Source: Terrisporobacter petrolearius (GTDB taxonomy: Bacteria > Bacillota > Clostridia > Peptostreptococcales > Peptostreptococcaceae). Taken from it: a stretch of DNA of 64,000 bases. Below, piece by piece: positions 31,259 to 40,352 of this stretch. The position numbers and the translations under genes are program-made. Position 1 is the first letter of the stretch. Each line of letters begins with the position of its first letter. The DNA is taken from assembly GCF_032598785.1 (NCBI RefSeq), contig NZ_CP102984.1, one strand, 5' to 3'. The notes under the pieces are model-generated. The model was not told where the DNA came from. It ran no database searches and saw nothing but the letters and a program-made list of their open reading frames with translations.

Positions 31259-33901
31259 ATGTTTTATAAGGAAACAAGTGAAAAAACAATTAGACATTTT
31301 AAGAGTAGTCTAGATGGATTGTCTCAAATGGAAGTTATGAAAAGACTAAAGCAAAATGGACCAAATGAATTAAGAGAAAAGGAAAAGGTACCAACTTGGA
31401 AGTTGTTTTTGGATAGTTTTAAAGATCCACTAGTAGTTATACTTTTAATAGCAGCCTTAGTACAAATATTTTTAGGCGAAGTAGTAGAATCTGTAATTAT
31501 ATTTGCTGTACTTATTTTAAATTCTATTTTAGGAGTAGTTCAAACTAAAAAAGCGGAAGGATCTTTAGATAGTTTAAAACAATTATCTGTACCAAATGCA
31601 AAAGTAATTAGAGATGGAATTAAAATTACAGTACCGTCTAAAGATTTAGTTGAAGGAGACATTGTTGTTTTGGAGGCTGGAGATTATGTGCCAGCAGATG
31701 GAAGAATAATAGAAGCTCAGACTTTTAAAGTAGTAGAAGGAATGTTAACTGGAGAAAGTGAACCAGTACTAAAACATGAAGATAAAATAGATGAAGAGTG
31801 TGCCTTAGGTGATCAGAAAAACATGGTGTTTAGTGGTTCTATGGTAGTATATGGCCGAGCTACTTATGTAGTTACAGCTTGTGGAATGAAAAGTGAAATA
31901 GGAAAAATAGCAGATTTATTAGATAACGCAGAAAATAAAGAGACACCACTGCAAAAGAAACTTGATGAGTTTGGTAAAAAGTTAGGTGTTGGTATAGTTA
32001 TATTAGCAGGATTAATTTTTTTAGTGCAAGTTATTCGAGGAGCAAATATAGCAGATTCATTTATGTTTGCTATTGCCATAGCAGTTGCAGCCATACCAGA
32101 AGCATTGTCTTCAATAGTAACTATTGTTTTAGCTAAAGGAACAAATACAATGGCTAAAAAACAAGCAGTAATAAGAAAGTTGCCAGCAGTGGAAACTTTA
32201 GGTTCAGCAAGTGTAATATGTACAGATAAAACTGGAACACTAACACAAAACAAAATGACTGTTGTTGATTTTTATATGTATGGTGATAAAGAAAAAGCAC
32301 TAGCTACTAATATGGATGAAGAAATAGCTTTATCTAGAAACGATGACATAGCATCAACTAGTGAAGCTAACGAGAGTGAAATAGCATTAACTCTAGCATC
32401 AACTTTATGTAATGACTCAGATGTAACAGAAGAAGGTGTGGAAATAGGAGATCCAACAGAGGTTGCTCTTATAAATCATGCAGAAAAAAACAACATAAAT
32501 TACAAAACATTAAGAGAAAAATGCAATAGATTAAATGAGTTACCTTTTGATAGTGATAGAAAACTAATGTCTACAATAAATAAAGTAGATAATAATATAT
32601 ACATGTTTACAAAAGGTGCTCCAGACGTGATTTTTAGCAGATGTAAATATGCATTAGATGATGGAGAAGTTGTAGCTATTAATGATGAAATTATAGATGA
32701 ATTTAAAAAAGCAAACGAAGATTTTTCAAATAAAGCATTAAGAGTTTTAGCATTTGCTACAAAAGAAATTAAAGATGAGAACTTTGTACCAACTTTAGAA
32801 GATGAAGATGAACTTACTTTAATAGGTTTAATGGCAATGATTGACCCACCTAGAAAAGAAGTTTATGAAGCAGTAAAAGAAGCTAAAGAATCAGGCATAA
32901 AAACAGTAATGATAACTGGGGATCATAAAACTACTGCAGCAGCCATAGGCAGAGACATAGGAATAATGGAAGAAGATGATTTAGCCCTTACAGGTAAGGA
33001 ACTAGATGATTTAACTGATGAAGAACTAGATGAAAAACTAGAACATATTTCAGTTTACGCTAGAGTATCTCCTGAAAACAAAATAAGAATTGTTAAAGCT
33101 TGGCAGAAAAAAAATAAAATTACTGCCATGACAGGAGATGGTGTCAACGATGCCCCAGCACTTAAGCAAGCAGACATAGGTATAGGCATGGGAAGTGGAA
33201 CAGAAGTAGCAAAAGATGCGTCTGCCATGGTACTTTTAGATGACAACTTTGCAACAATAGTAAATGCCATCGAGGTAGGTAGAACAGTTTACAATAATAT
33301 AAAAAAATCAATCACTTATTTATTTTCAGGAAACTTAGGTGGTATAATTGCCATATTATTTGCAGTTATTGCAGATTGGTCAAATCCATTTACTACAATA
33401 CAACTTTTATTTATTAACTTAGTAACGGATTCTCTACCAGCTATATCATTAGGATTTGAGCCACCAGAAAAAGGTATAATGAAAAATCCTCCAAGACATC
33501 CAGACGAAAGTATATTAGCTGGAGGAACTTTAAGTTCAGTAGCATTTAGAGGTAGTGTAATAGGTATGGTGACAATATTAGCACAATATATAGGTATGCA
33601 AACTTCTCCTGAGCTTGGAACAGCAATGGCTTTTGCCACACTTACATTATCTAGAATAGTTCAAACATTTGCTGCAAGATCAAATACTGAAACAATATTT
33701 AGTCTAGGACTTAGCAGTAATAAATATGCATTAGGTGCAGTTGGCGTTTGTTTAGGAATGTTCTCTTTAACATTATTACCTTTTATGAGAGATATTTTTT
33801 CAATGCCAATATCATTTGGTTTAAATAGTTTAGGAATTTCATTTGGTCTTGCTGTAGTTGCAAGTTTAATTATGGAACTTAGTAAAAAAGTAGTAAAATA
33901 A
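31259..33901 (+). CDS. P-type cation-transporting ATPase (P2A type; probable Mn2+/Ca2+ exporter)
   Basis: 880 residues from ATG at 31259 with gggagg upstream. Full P2 layout: N-terminal cation ATPase domain, actuator TGES (VEGMLTGESEPV), phosphorylation motif CTDKTGTLTQNKMT, nucleotide domain (FTKGAPDVI), hinge GDGVNDAPALKQADIGIGMG, and ten helices. Helix 4 has VAAIPEALSSIVTIVL, close to the PEGL metal-site motif of SERCA-like pumps. The family exports Ca2+ or Mn2+. The Mn2+ riboswitch in the leader argues that Mn2+ is a physiological substrate. Followed by a strong terminator. Confidence 0.92.
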   Translation: MFYKETSEKTIRHFKSSLDGLSQMEVMKRLKQNGPNELREKEKVPTWKLFLDSFKDPLVVILLIAALVQIFLGEVVESVIIFAVLILNSILGVVQTKKAEGSLDSLKQLSVPNAKVIRDGIKITVPSKDLVEGDIVVLEAGDYVPADGRIIEAQTFKVVEGMLTGESEPVLKHEDKIDEECALGDQKNMVFSGSMVVYGRATYVVTACGMKSEIGKIADLLDNAENKETPLQKKLDEFGKKLGVGIVILAGLIFLVQVIRGANIADSFMFAIAIAVAAIPEALSSIVTIVLAKGTNTMAKKQAVIRKLPAVETLGSASVICTDKTGTLTQNKMTVVDFYMYGDKEKALATNMDEEIALSRNDDIASTSEANESEIALTLASTLCNDSDVTEEGVEIGDPTEVALINHAEKNNINYKTLREKCNRLNELPFDSDRKLMSTINKVDNNIYMFTKGAPDVIFSRCKYALDDGEVVAINDEIIDEFKKANEDFSNKALRVLAFATKEIKDENFVPTLEDEDELTLIGLMAMIDPPRKEVYEAVKEAKESGIKTVMITGDHKTTAAAIGRDIGIMEEDDLALTGKELDDLTDEELDEKLEHISVYARVSPENKIRIVKAWQKKNKITAMTGDGVNDAPALKQADIGIGMGSGTEVAKDASAMVLLDDNFATIVNAIEVGRTVYNNIKKSITYLFSGNLGGIIAILFAVIADWSNPFTTIQLLFINLVTDSLPAISLGFEPPEKGIMKNPPRHPDESILAGGTLSSVAFRGSVIGMVTILAQYIGMQTSPELGTAMAFATLTLSRIVQTFAARSNTETIFSLGLSSNKYALGAVGVCLGMFSLTLLPFMRDIFSMPISFGLNSLGISFGLAVVASLIMELSKKVVK

Positions 33902-33916
33902 TAATTTATAAAAATA

Positions 33917-33953
33917 AAAGAGCATTTCAGTATAGAGCTGAAATGCTCTTTTT
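33917..33953 (+). terminator. Terminator after the P-type ATPase gene
   Basis: AAAGAGCATTTCAG / CTGAAATGCTCTTT, 14-bp perfect stem followed by T. Confidence 0.9.
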
Positions 33954-34000
33954 CAAAGAATACTTGTATTCAGCAAGAATAATATTTGTTATTTATTTAT

Positions 34001-35230
34001 TTATTCTTCTTCTAATAAATGAGAAATATGAGGGAAAGGTTCAACAGTCCTTTTTAATATTCCTTGTATATAGGATATTAATATTCCATAATTGGTTATT
34101 GGTATATTGTGGTCCTTAGCACATTTTACTCTATACTTCATCTCTCTTTCGTTTAATGTACATCCACCACAATGTATAATCATTTTGTACTTTGATAAAT
34201 CACAAGGGAATTCTGTTCCACTAGTAAATTCAAAGTTAAGATGATTATTAGTATATTGCATTACCCAGTTAGGAATTTTTACTTTGCCTATATCATCACA
34301 TTGACGGTGATGAGTACATCCTTCAGAAATTAAAACAGTGTCATTATTTTTTAAAGATTCTAAAGCTCTAACACCTTTTATAGTTTCTTCTAAATCACCT
34401 TTGTATCTGGCAAATAAAATAGAAAATGAAGTCAATAAAATATCTTTTGGAGTCTCAGCAGAAACTTTTGCAAATACTTGGCTATCTGTTATAACTAGCT
34501 TTGGTTTTTTACCTAAACTTTGTAGTGTTTCTTTAAGTTCGCATTCTTTAACTACAATGGCAGTAGCATTGGCTTCTAATATATCTCTAATAGTTTGCTG
34601 TTGAGGTAAAATAAGTCTTCCTTTTGGCGCTGCTTTATCAATAGGTACAACTAAAACTACAAAGTCAGAAGGATTTAGCAAATCAGCAACAATTTTATAT
34701 TTAGGTTCATCTGTAATAGCTTGTTTAGCTATCATTTCTTTTAATTCATGTATGTTTTCATTAGTAGTAGAACTTACCCAAATAGTATTAGATAAATCAT
34801 ATGTACTTCCATTTATATGAAAAGAATTTTCTTTCATTAAATCTAACTTATTCATGACTACAATATAAGGAATGTTTTTTTCTTTAAATCTAGAAATTAA
34901 AGCATCATCTTCTGGAGTAGTACCTAAAGTTCCATCTACTACTAAAACACCTATATCAGTTTTATTTAATACTTGATAACTTTTTTGCACACGCATTTTA
35001 CCTAATTCTCCAACATCATCAAGACCAGGAGTATCTATAATTATTACAGGTCCTAAAGGTAGTAATTCCATAGCTTTTGATACCGGGTCTGTAGTAGTGC
35101 CTTTAATATCAGATACTATAGCTAAACTTTGACCTGTTATTGCATTTATTACGCTGGATTTTCCTGCATTACGCTTTCCAAATATACCAATATGAACACG
35201 CTCAGCAGAAGGTGTACTATTTAATCCCAT
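34001..35230 (-). CDS. hydF: [FeFe]-hydrogenase maturation GTPase HydF
   Basis: 409 residues from ATG at 35230, whose gggagg lies eight bases upstream; an ATG two codons earlier is too close to the site. The N-terminal GTPase domain has G1 GKRNAGKSS, G3 DTPGLDD and G4 MNKLDL. The C-terminal [4Fe-4S] domain has the HydF pattern CTHHRQCDD followed by IIHCGGCTLN. HydF is the scaffold on which the diiron subcluster is built by HydE and HydG before transfer to hydrogenase. hydE, hydG and the hydrogenase are not in this window. Confidence 0.93.
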   Translation of the reverse strand: MGLNSTPSAERVHIGIFGKRNAGKSSVINAITGQSLAIVSDIKGTTTDPVSKAMELLPLGPVIIIDTPGLDDVGELGKMRVQKSYQVLNKTDIGVLVVDGTLGTTPEDDALISRFKEKNIPYIVVMNKLDLMKENSFHINGSTYDLSNTIWVSSTTNENIHELKEMIAKQAITDEPKYKIVADLLNPSDFVVLVVPIDKAAPKGRLILPQQQTIRDILEANATAIVVKECELKETLQSLGKKPKLVITDSQVFAKVSAETPKDILLTSFSILFARYKGDLEETIKGVRALESLKNNDTVLISEGCTHHRQCDDIGKVKIPNWVMQYTNNHLNFEFTSGTEFPCDLSKYKMIIHCGGCTLNEREMKYRVKCAKDHNIPITNYGILISYIQGILKRTVEPFPHISHLLEEE

Positions 35231-35341
35231 TATCATTGCCTCCCAATTTTTATATATAATAAATTATATCACAGTAAAAATCCTAATTATAAAAAAATGG
35301 AAAAAAATAAGATATATATGTGCTAATGAATTATTATAAAA

Positions 35342-35369
35342 AAAACTGGTGATTTTATAGTCACCAGTT
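35342..35369 (-). terminator. Terminator of the secreted paralogue pair
   Basis: AAACTGGTGA / TCACCAGTTT, 10-bp perfect stem with eight T in the minus direction, just past the stop at 35378. Confidence 0.8.
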
Positions 35370-35377
35370 TCAAAAGT

Positions 35378-35806
35378 TTAATTTAATTTCATCTCATCTA
35401 AGGCAAGAGTTCCATCTCTATAAGCTGTGCATATATCAATAAAATACTGGGATTTATTATTATTATGCATATATACCATTATACTGTTTAAACTTAATGC
35501 ATATAAAGATGATACATACAATAAAGATGAATAAGCAGCTTTAAGTTCAATATTAGATTCATTTGAATAGTCCTTTGATAATTGATTTGAACGTGTTACT
35601 AGTATAGATTCACAACACTTTATTTCTTCCTTAAACTTAGGTATATCTATGTGTCTGTCCCCAGATATTTCTTTAACCATAAGACTAATTTTATCTCTAA
35701 CCATTTCTAAATCTTTTATGGGGGTGGAGATATTTTTAGTCTGGGCATATGAAATATTAGTAAAGAACAATAAAAAACAAAGTGTTAATGATATAAGTTT
35801 CTTCAT
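35378..35806 (-). CDS. Secreted protein of unknown function (paralogue 1)
   Basis: 142 residues from ATG at 35806 (ggaggg upstream; an earlier in-frame start overlaps that site). A clear signal peptide (MKKLISLTLCFLLFFTNISY, cleaved near AQT) is followed by an all-helical region: DLEMVRDKISLMVKEISGD, CCESILVTRSNQLSKDYS, ALSLNSIMVYMHNN, and FIDICTAYRDGTLALDEMKL. The downstream neighbour in transcription order is none; upstream lies a paralogue with the same pattern. I do not recognise the family. The two have diverged to roughly half identity. Confidence 0.7.
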   Translation of the reverse strand: MKKLISLTLCFLLFFTNISYAQTKNISTPIKDLEMVRDKISLMVKEISGDRHIDIPKFKEEIKCCESILVTRSNQLSKDYSNESNIELKAAYSSLLYVSSLYALSLNSIMVYMHNNNKSQYFIDICTAYRDGTLALDEMKLN

Positions 35807-35856
35807 GTTTCCCTCCAAGTATATAGTATTAGTTAATTTAGTATTAGTTCAATATA

Positions 35857-36291
35857 TTAACTATTTTCTGATTTAAGATCATGTAATGATATAGTTCCTT
35901 GCTTAAAGACAGCGCATGTATCTATAAAGAAGTTGGTTTTGCTATCATCATTTATATATACTAGCATGTTGCTTAAACTTAGCTCATATAAAGCTATGGT
36001 ATATAATATTGTAGAATATGTTCTTCTAAGTTGTATATTAGTTTCAGTTGAATATGCATTTGATATTTGTTTAGAGCTTGCTGCTAAAATAGATTCACAA
36101 AATTTTATATCCTTTGTTAATTCGTTAATATTTAGAGGGTCATCTCCTGCTATTTCTTTTATCATAAGGTTTACTCTATTGTTAACTGTATCTAAATCCT
36201 GGATTGCAGTTTTGATATTATTGGGCTGACCATAAGATGTATTTGTAAAAAGTAGTAAAAAACAAAGTGTTAATGTTAAAATTTTTTTCAT
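35857..36291 (-). CDS. Secreted protein of unknown function (paralogue 2)
   Basis: 144 residues from ATG at 36291 with ttggagg upstream. The signal peptide (MKKILTLTLCFLLLFTNTSY, then GQP) is almost the same as in the next gene. The mature part repeats its pattern: DLDTVNNRVNLMIKEIAGDD, FCESILAASSKQISNAYS, ELSLSNMLVYINDDSKT and FFIDTCAVFKQGTISLHDLK. A conserved Cys pair (FCESI and DTC) may form a disulfide. The genes are 50 bp apart with similar leaders, so they arose by tandem duplication. The role is unknown. Confidence 0.7.
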   Translation of the reverse strand: MKKILTLTLCFLLLFTNTSYGQPNNIKTAIQDLDTVNNRVNLMIKEIAGDDPLNINELTKDIKFCESILAASSKQISNAYSTETNIQLRRTYSTILYTIALYELSLSNMLVYINDDSKTNFFIDTCAVFKQGTISLHDLKSENS

Positions 36292-36529
36292 ATTTTCCTC
36301 CAAGTATATAGTATTGTCAAATTTAGTATTTACTCAATACATGCTAATATTCGCATAAATAATGATATTATAAAAAATCAAAGTAATAATATATTAATAA
36401 AAGTTTCAGATATATTTCATAAAATAGAATAAAAATACCTTGCATTACATAGTATTATATATTATATTTATATTATTAATACATTGCATTACAGAGTAGT
36501 GAATAAATATACTTAAAAGAAGGTGAATT

Positions 36530-36865
36530 ATGCAATTAAACAAAGAAGCGCTAAAAGGACATATAGATACATTGATTCTATCAATATTAAATAGAGAAGA
36601 TTGTTATGGATATGAAATAGCAAAAAAAGTGAGGATAAAATGCAATAATACATTTGAGTTAAAAGAGGGGACTATGTATTTGGCACTAAAACGCATGGAG
36701 TCAAAATCGCTGATTGAATCCTACTTGGGAGCGGAGTCAGGAGCTGGAGGAAGACGAAAATATTATAAAATTACTGAAGAAGGAAAAGAGGCTCTAACTA
36801 TAAAAAAGAAAGAGTGGTACTTTATTCAAAATATAATGAATTCATTTTTAGAGGAGGAAAATTAA
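36530..36865 (+). CDS. PadR-family regulator
   Basis: 111 residues. The winged helix-turn-helix of PadR proteins is clear: LILSILNREDCYGYEIAKKV, ELKEGTMYLALKRMESKSLI, and GGRRKYYKITEEGKEAL. The site agaaggtg precedes ATG. It is followed after three bases by a HAAS-domain membrane protein, the usual PadR-s1/DUF1700-type pair, in which the regulator and the membrane protein are co-expressed. The upstream spacer contains two copies of CATTGCATTAC-like sequence (36441 and 36481) that could be the operator. Confidence 0.88.
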   Translation: MQLNKEALKGHIDTLILSILNREDCYGYEIAKKVRIKCNNTFELKEGTMYLALKRMESKSLIESYLGAESGAGGRRKYYKITEEGKEALTIKKKEWYFIQNIMNSFLEEEN

Positions 36866-36868
36866 AAT

Positions 36869-37621
36869 ATGAAACAAATAGATGAATACTTAGATAGTTT
36901 ATATAAAGAGGACAAAAGTAAAGAAACAATAAGCCTTAAGTTAGAAATGAAAGAGCATTTATTGGAATCGGTGAAAGAGTTAAAGGATGAAGGTTATAGC
37001 CAAGAAGAGGCTATTGAAATATCAATTGACAGATTTGATGGTGGGATAGAAATGGAAGACGAGTTACAAGGAATTATTAAACAAGCTTGGTTTGAAAAAA
37101 ATAACATAAAAAATAAGATAACTAGTTTTTTTAGAAACATATTAATTGTAAGTGTAGTAGTTTATGCATGTTTGACTTTTTATAACAACAAAATGATTGA
37201 CTATCATACGCAAATATATGACAAAGTAAGTAAGGATTTACATACAACAATTGCAGATATAAATAATCCAAAACAATATAAAAATAAATTAGATAATATG
37301 TTAAATGAAAAGTATGGGGAAGTAAAACAGTTGAAAATCTATTCAAATGAAAATAACGAGTCTAAAGAAAATTTAAAATATAATTATACTAAAGGGAATT
37401 TAGCAGATACTATTTATTTAGAAAATAGCAATGATGACTTAGATAATTCTAATAAATTATACTTTGAAATTGGGCTAAAAGGTGGCTTATATTTAATTTC
37501 TGATAAGTTACTATTGATAGATTTATTCATTGGATTAGCAGGATTTATTGGATTTATTTTATCAAAGCTAGATATGTTAGATAAATTCTTTATTAATAGA
37601 AAGTATAAAGAAAGCTTATAA
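36869..37621 (+). CDS. HAAS-domain membrane protein (permease-prefix type)
   Basis: 250 residues. Residues 1-75 are a HAAS/permease-prefix helical domain (MKQIDEYLDSLYKEDKSKET, KEHLLESVKELKDEGYSQEE, AIDRF-like end). A transmembrane helix lies near 90-106 (NILIVSVVVYACLTFY) and another near 205-228 (LLIDLFIGLAGFIGFILSKL), with an external loop between them. It overlaps the expression unit of the PadR regulator. Such proteins may sense the envelope or signal to the regulator; that is inference. Confidence 0.7.
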   Translation: MKQIDEYLDSLYKEDKSKETISLKLEMKEHLLESVKELKDEGYSQEEAIEISIDRFDGGIEMEDELQGIIKQAWFEKNNIKNKITSFFRNILIVSVVVYACLTFYNNKMIDYHTQIYDKVSKDLHTTIADINNPKQYKNKLDNMLNEKYGEVKQLKIYSNENNESKENLKYNYTKGNLADTIYLENSNDDLDNSNKLYFEIGLKGGLYLISDKLLLIDLFIGLAGFIGFILSKLDMLDKFFINRKYKESL

Positions 37622-37677
37622 ATTATATAATATTGGGTATTAAAATTTATAAGAATTATATTAAAGAGGAGAATAAC

Positions 37678-37972
37678 ATAGGAAAGATAAGATAGTAGTT
37701 TTAACAGGTGAATCCAATGGAATTGGAAAGGGTATATTAGATCCATAAGTCCTGGCTGGATTGAAACAGAAGATAATGTAAAACATTCAAAAAAAGATAA
37801 ATTACAGCATCCAGTATGTAGGGTTGGCAAAGTTTCAGATATTTTTAATATGGTTATGTTTTTATGTAGTGAAAAAGTAAGTTTTATTACTGGTGAAGAT
37901 ATTAAAGTTGATGGCGGAATGTCAAAATTAATGATATATAAGGATGATAATGGTTGGTATTATTCAATATAG
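37678..37972 (+). pseudogene. Short-chain dehydrogenase/reductase remnant
   Basis: Two in-family pieces remain. The first encodes KDKIVVLTGESNGIGKGI, the start of an SDR Rossmann fold (TGxxxGIG), and its start codon seems lost by a one-base change (gaataacATAGG where ATG is expected). The second, in another frame, encodes SISPGWIETEDN and later FLCSEKVSFITGEDIKVDGG, the SDR C-terminal part. About 400 bp of the middle, including the YxxxK site, is missing, with the junction near 37738. The gene is dead. It ends beside the IS-C insertion. Confidence 0.88.
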
Positions 37973-37976
37973 TAAG

Positions 37977-38024
37977 AAAAAGTATAAAAACTAGGGAGTT
38001 TATCTAGCTTTTATACTTTTTTGT
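37977..38024. terminator. Bidirectional terminator overlapping the original merR end
   Basis: AAAAGTATAAAAACTAG / CTAGCTTTTATACTTTT (one mismatch), followed by T in both directions. The IS-C target duplication begins four bases away. Confidence 0.8.
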
Positions 38025-38081
38025 TTGACCTGAATGAGACTGTGAAGTTTTTTCTGTAAATAGCTTTCTATGATAAGTTTA

Positions 38082-38181
38082 TTAAGGCATGGATATGAAA
38101 ATTATGTATCCACGCCTTAATTTGAATGTAATTCCAATTTAATTGCATGTCAAGTACACCTTGTAAAAAGGTGTTTTTTTT
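38082..38181 (+). terminator. Two hairpins in the transposase-distal end of IS-C
   Basis: TTAAGGCATGGATA / TATCCACGCCTTAA (38082-38120, one mismatch) and ACACCTT / AAGGTGT (38156-38174) followed by eight T. The second is a plus-strand intrinsic terminator that shields the element from transcription entering from the left. Confidence 0.65.
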
Positions 38182-38197
38182 AGAAATAATTTGTTTT

Positions 38198-39421
38198 TTA
38201 AATAAGTCTTCCTTCATACATTATTGATAATTCACCATAAACTTTGCCCCAATTTCTAAGGGGTAAGGTCCATTTTTTTGTTGCTTCAAAAGTAGCTAAA
38301 TACAATGCTTTAAGTAATGATACATCACTTGGAAAAACGCTACGTTGACGATTTAAACGGCGATAGCTACTATTGAGACTTTCAATTGCATTAGTTGTAT
38401 ATATAACTTTACGAACGTCTGCAGAAAATTTAAAAATTGGACAAATAGCATCCCAGTTAGTTGACCAACTTTTCATGGCATTTGGATAATGATTTTGCCA
38501 TTTTTCTGTTACACTAAGCATAATCGCATGTCCTTGTTCTTCATTTGAAGCATGATAAATTGATTTTAAATCCTTTGCAAATTCTTTTTTATCTTTATCT
38601 GATACATGTTTTAAAGTGTTACGCACTTGATGAACTATACATCTTTGGTATTCTGTATTTGGAAAGGCTACATTAATTGAATCTTTTATACCTGTAAGTC
38701 CATCCGCACAAAGTATTAAAATATCTTTAACACCTCTATTTTTTAATTCATTTAAAATTCCTAACCAATATTTACTGCTTTCATTTTGACCAATTTGAAT
38801 ACTTAGAACCTCTTTTTTACCATTTTCATTCACCCCAAGGATAATATACGCTGCTAGTTTTTTAATTACATGATTATCTCTCACCGAAAAATGAACAGCA
38901 TCAATAAATATTATAGGATAAACCTCACTCAGCGGACGCTGTTGCCAATCTTTTATTTCAGGAAGTAACCTATCGGTTATATCAGAGACCATACCTTCGC
39001 TAACTTCAAATCCATATATATCATCAATTTGATCTGAGATTTGACGAGTTGATAGCCCTCTAGCATACATAGAAATTATTTTTTGTTCGATACTTGAAAT
39101 GTCTTTTTGTCTTTTTTTTACTAACTGTGGCTCAAAAGTATTTTCGCGGTCTTGTGGTACATCAATTTCAAATTCACCATATTGGCTTCTAACCATTTTA
39201 GGCTTACTACCGTTACGTGAATTACTAGATTCAGTTCTTTCATAAGGTTCATACCCTAAGTGATTATCTAGCTCCGCCTTAAGCATGCTCTCTATAGTTC
39301 CGCCAAGTAGATCTTTTAAGGCTTCTTGTATATCTTCAGCGCTTTGAATATCATACTCTTCAATTAAATTTGCTATGATATTTCCTTTTCCTTCGCTAAG
39401 CTTTTGTTTTCTTTTTCCCAT
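38198..39421 (-). CDS. IS256-family transposase of IS-C
   Basis: 407 residues. Family marks: SRNGSKPKMVRSQYGEFEID, GLSTRQISDQIDDIYGFEVS as helix-turn-helix, FIDAVHFSVRDN with the first Asp, LCADGLTGIKDSI with the second, RCIVHQVRNTLKHV, and YTTNAIESLNSSYRRLNRQR with the catalytic Glu. The frame is intact. ataggagg lies 11 bases before ATG. It is distinct from the other two transposases in this window. Confidence 0.95.
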   Translation of the reverse strand: MGKRKQKLSEGKGNIIANLIEEYDIQSAEDIQEALKDLLGGTIESMLKAELDNHLGYEPYERTESSNSRNGSKPKMVRSQYGEFEIDVPQDRENTFEPQLVKKRQKDISSIEQKIISMYARGLSTRQISDQIDDIYGFEVSEGMVSDITDRLLPEIKDWQQRPLSEVYPIIFIDAVHFSVRDNHVIKKLAAYIILGVNENGKKEVLSIQIGQNESSKYWLGILNELKNRGVKDILILCADGLTGIKDSINVAFPNTEYQRCIVHQVRNTLKHVSDKDKKEFAKDLKSIYHASNEEQGHAIMLSVTEKWQNHYPNAMKSWSTNWDAICPIFKFSADVRKVIYTTNAIESLNSSYRRLNRQRSVFPSDVSLLKALYLATFEATKKWTLPLRNWGKVYGELSIMYEGRLI

Positions 39422-39495
39422 AATAAAACAGCCTCCTATAATAATTAAATATTATCATAGAAAGCTGTTGAATTTTGTTATTTACAGAGTTTTTT

Positions 39496-40335
39496 TCACA
39501 CACTCACCTGAATAGATACTTTAAGAACAAAATCATTAGGATTTTTCACACAAACTTGATCAATTAAAACGTCCTCATAAGCAAATCCAATTATCTCTAA
39601 GTCGTTTTTATGTATAAACTTTAAAAGTTTTTTATAAATAATAGGAGCTTTTGAATAATATCCTTTTAAATATCCTACTAAATAAGTTCCCTTTGGCTTG
39701 ATTATAATATTTTCGTAATTACAGTTTTTGTTCACCCTTATGTAATAATAACTGTAATTATTACTTTGAAGTAGATCTTCTTTTGTTTTTATAGAGCCAC
39801 CAGCATGCCCTAAATTTAAATCATTATTATTGGCAAGATTTAAAAGATTGACATAGGCGTCAATATCATAAGCATCTTCATTTTTATTAATTAAACTATT
39901 TAATTTGTTTTTGTCGATTAAATCACTTAAAATAATATATTCTTCTTCTTGTTCTTCAAGTAATATATCATTTTTTATACTATTTGCTTCCTTAATAAGT
40001 TTAATTTTGTTAGACATAATCTCTTGTTTCCTTTTAAGTTTGTTTATTTCTTTTTCTACTTCTTTTGTCTCATATTCAAAGAGTTCTAACATATTTTCAG
40101 GAGTTCTACTATCCATATATTCTTTTATTTCCTTTAGTGGCATACCTATATCTTTTAAAGTATAAATAATATTGAACGTTTCTAATTGATACTCAGAATA
40201 ATATCTATATCCAGTAGGCATAACTTTTTCTGGTTTAAATAAATTTATTTCATCATAATAAAAAAGTGTCTTTTTGTGAACATTGCATAGTTTTGCAAAT
40301 TCACCTGTGGAAAAATATTTTATATCATTATTCAA
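39496..40335 (-). CDS. MerR-family regulator of the MATE pump, C-terminus altered by IS-C
   Basis: 279 residues. The N-terminal MerR winged helix reads YFSTGEFAKLCNVHKKTLFYYDEINLF then PTGYRYYSEYQLE. A dimerisation coiled coil follows (EVEKEINKLKRKQEIMSNKI). The C-terminal half is a GyrI-like ligand domain (YYYIRVNKNCNYENIII, GTYLVGYLKGYYSKAPIIYK), as in BmrR/TipA-type drug sensors. It is divergent from a MATE gene whose promoter has the MerR 19-bp spacer. IS-C replaced the native ending (IQVKQKSIKAR) with IQVSV; the loss of about six residues may be harmless. Confidence 0.88.
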   Translation of the reverse strand: MNNDIKYFSTGEFAKLCNVHKKTLFYYDEINLFKPEKVMPTGYRYYSEYQLETFNIIYTLKDIGMPLKEIKEYMDSRTPENMLELFEYETKEVEKEINKLKRKQEIMSNKIKLIKEANSIKNDILLEEQEEEYIILSDLIDKNKLNSLINKNEDAYDIDAYVNLLNLANNNDLNLGHAGGSIKTKEDLLQSNNYSYYYIRVNKNCNYENIIIKPKGTYLVGYLKGYYSKAPIIYKKLLKFIHKNDLEIIGFAYEDVLIDQVCVKNPNDFVLKVSIQVSV

Positions 40336-40352
40336 TTTTACAATCCCCCTTA

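Larger units (their letters stand above)
38036..39505 (-). mobile_element. IS-C: complete IS256-family insertion sequence (1470 bp)
   Basis: Terminal inverted repeats of 27 bp with 19 identities (outer GAG, TGTGAA and inner CTGTAAATA shared). Perfect 8-bp target duplication ACCTGAAT at 38028-38035 and 39506-39513. One intact transposase on the minus strand. The element sits in the final codons of the MerR gene and next to its terminator. Confidence 0.92.
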
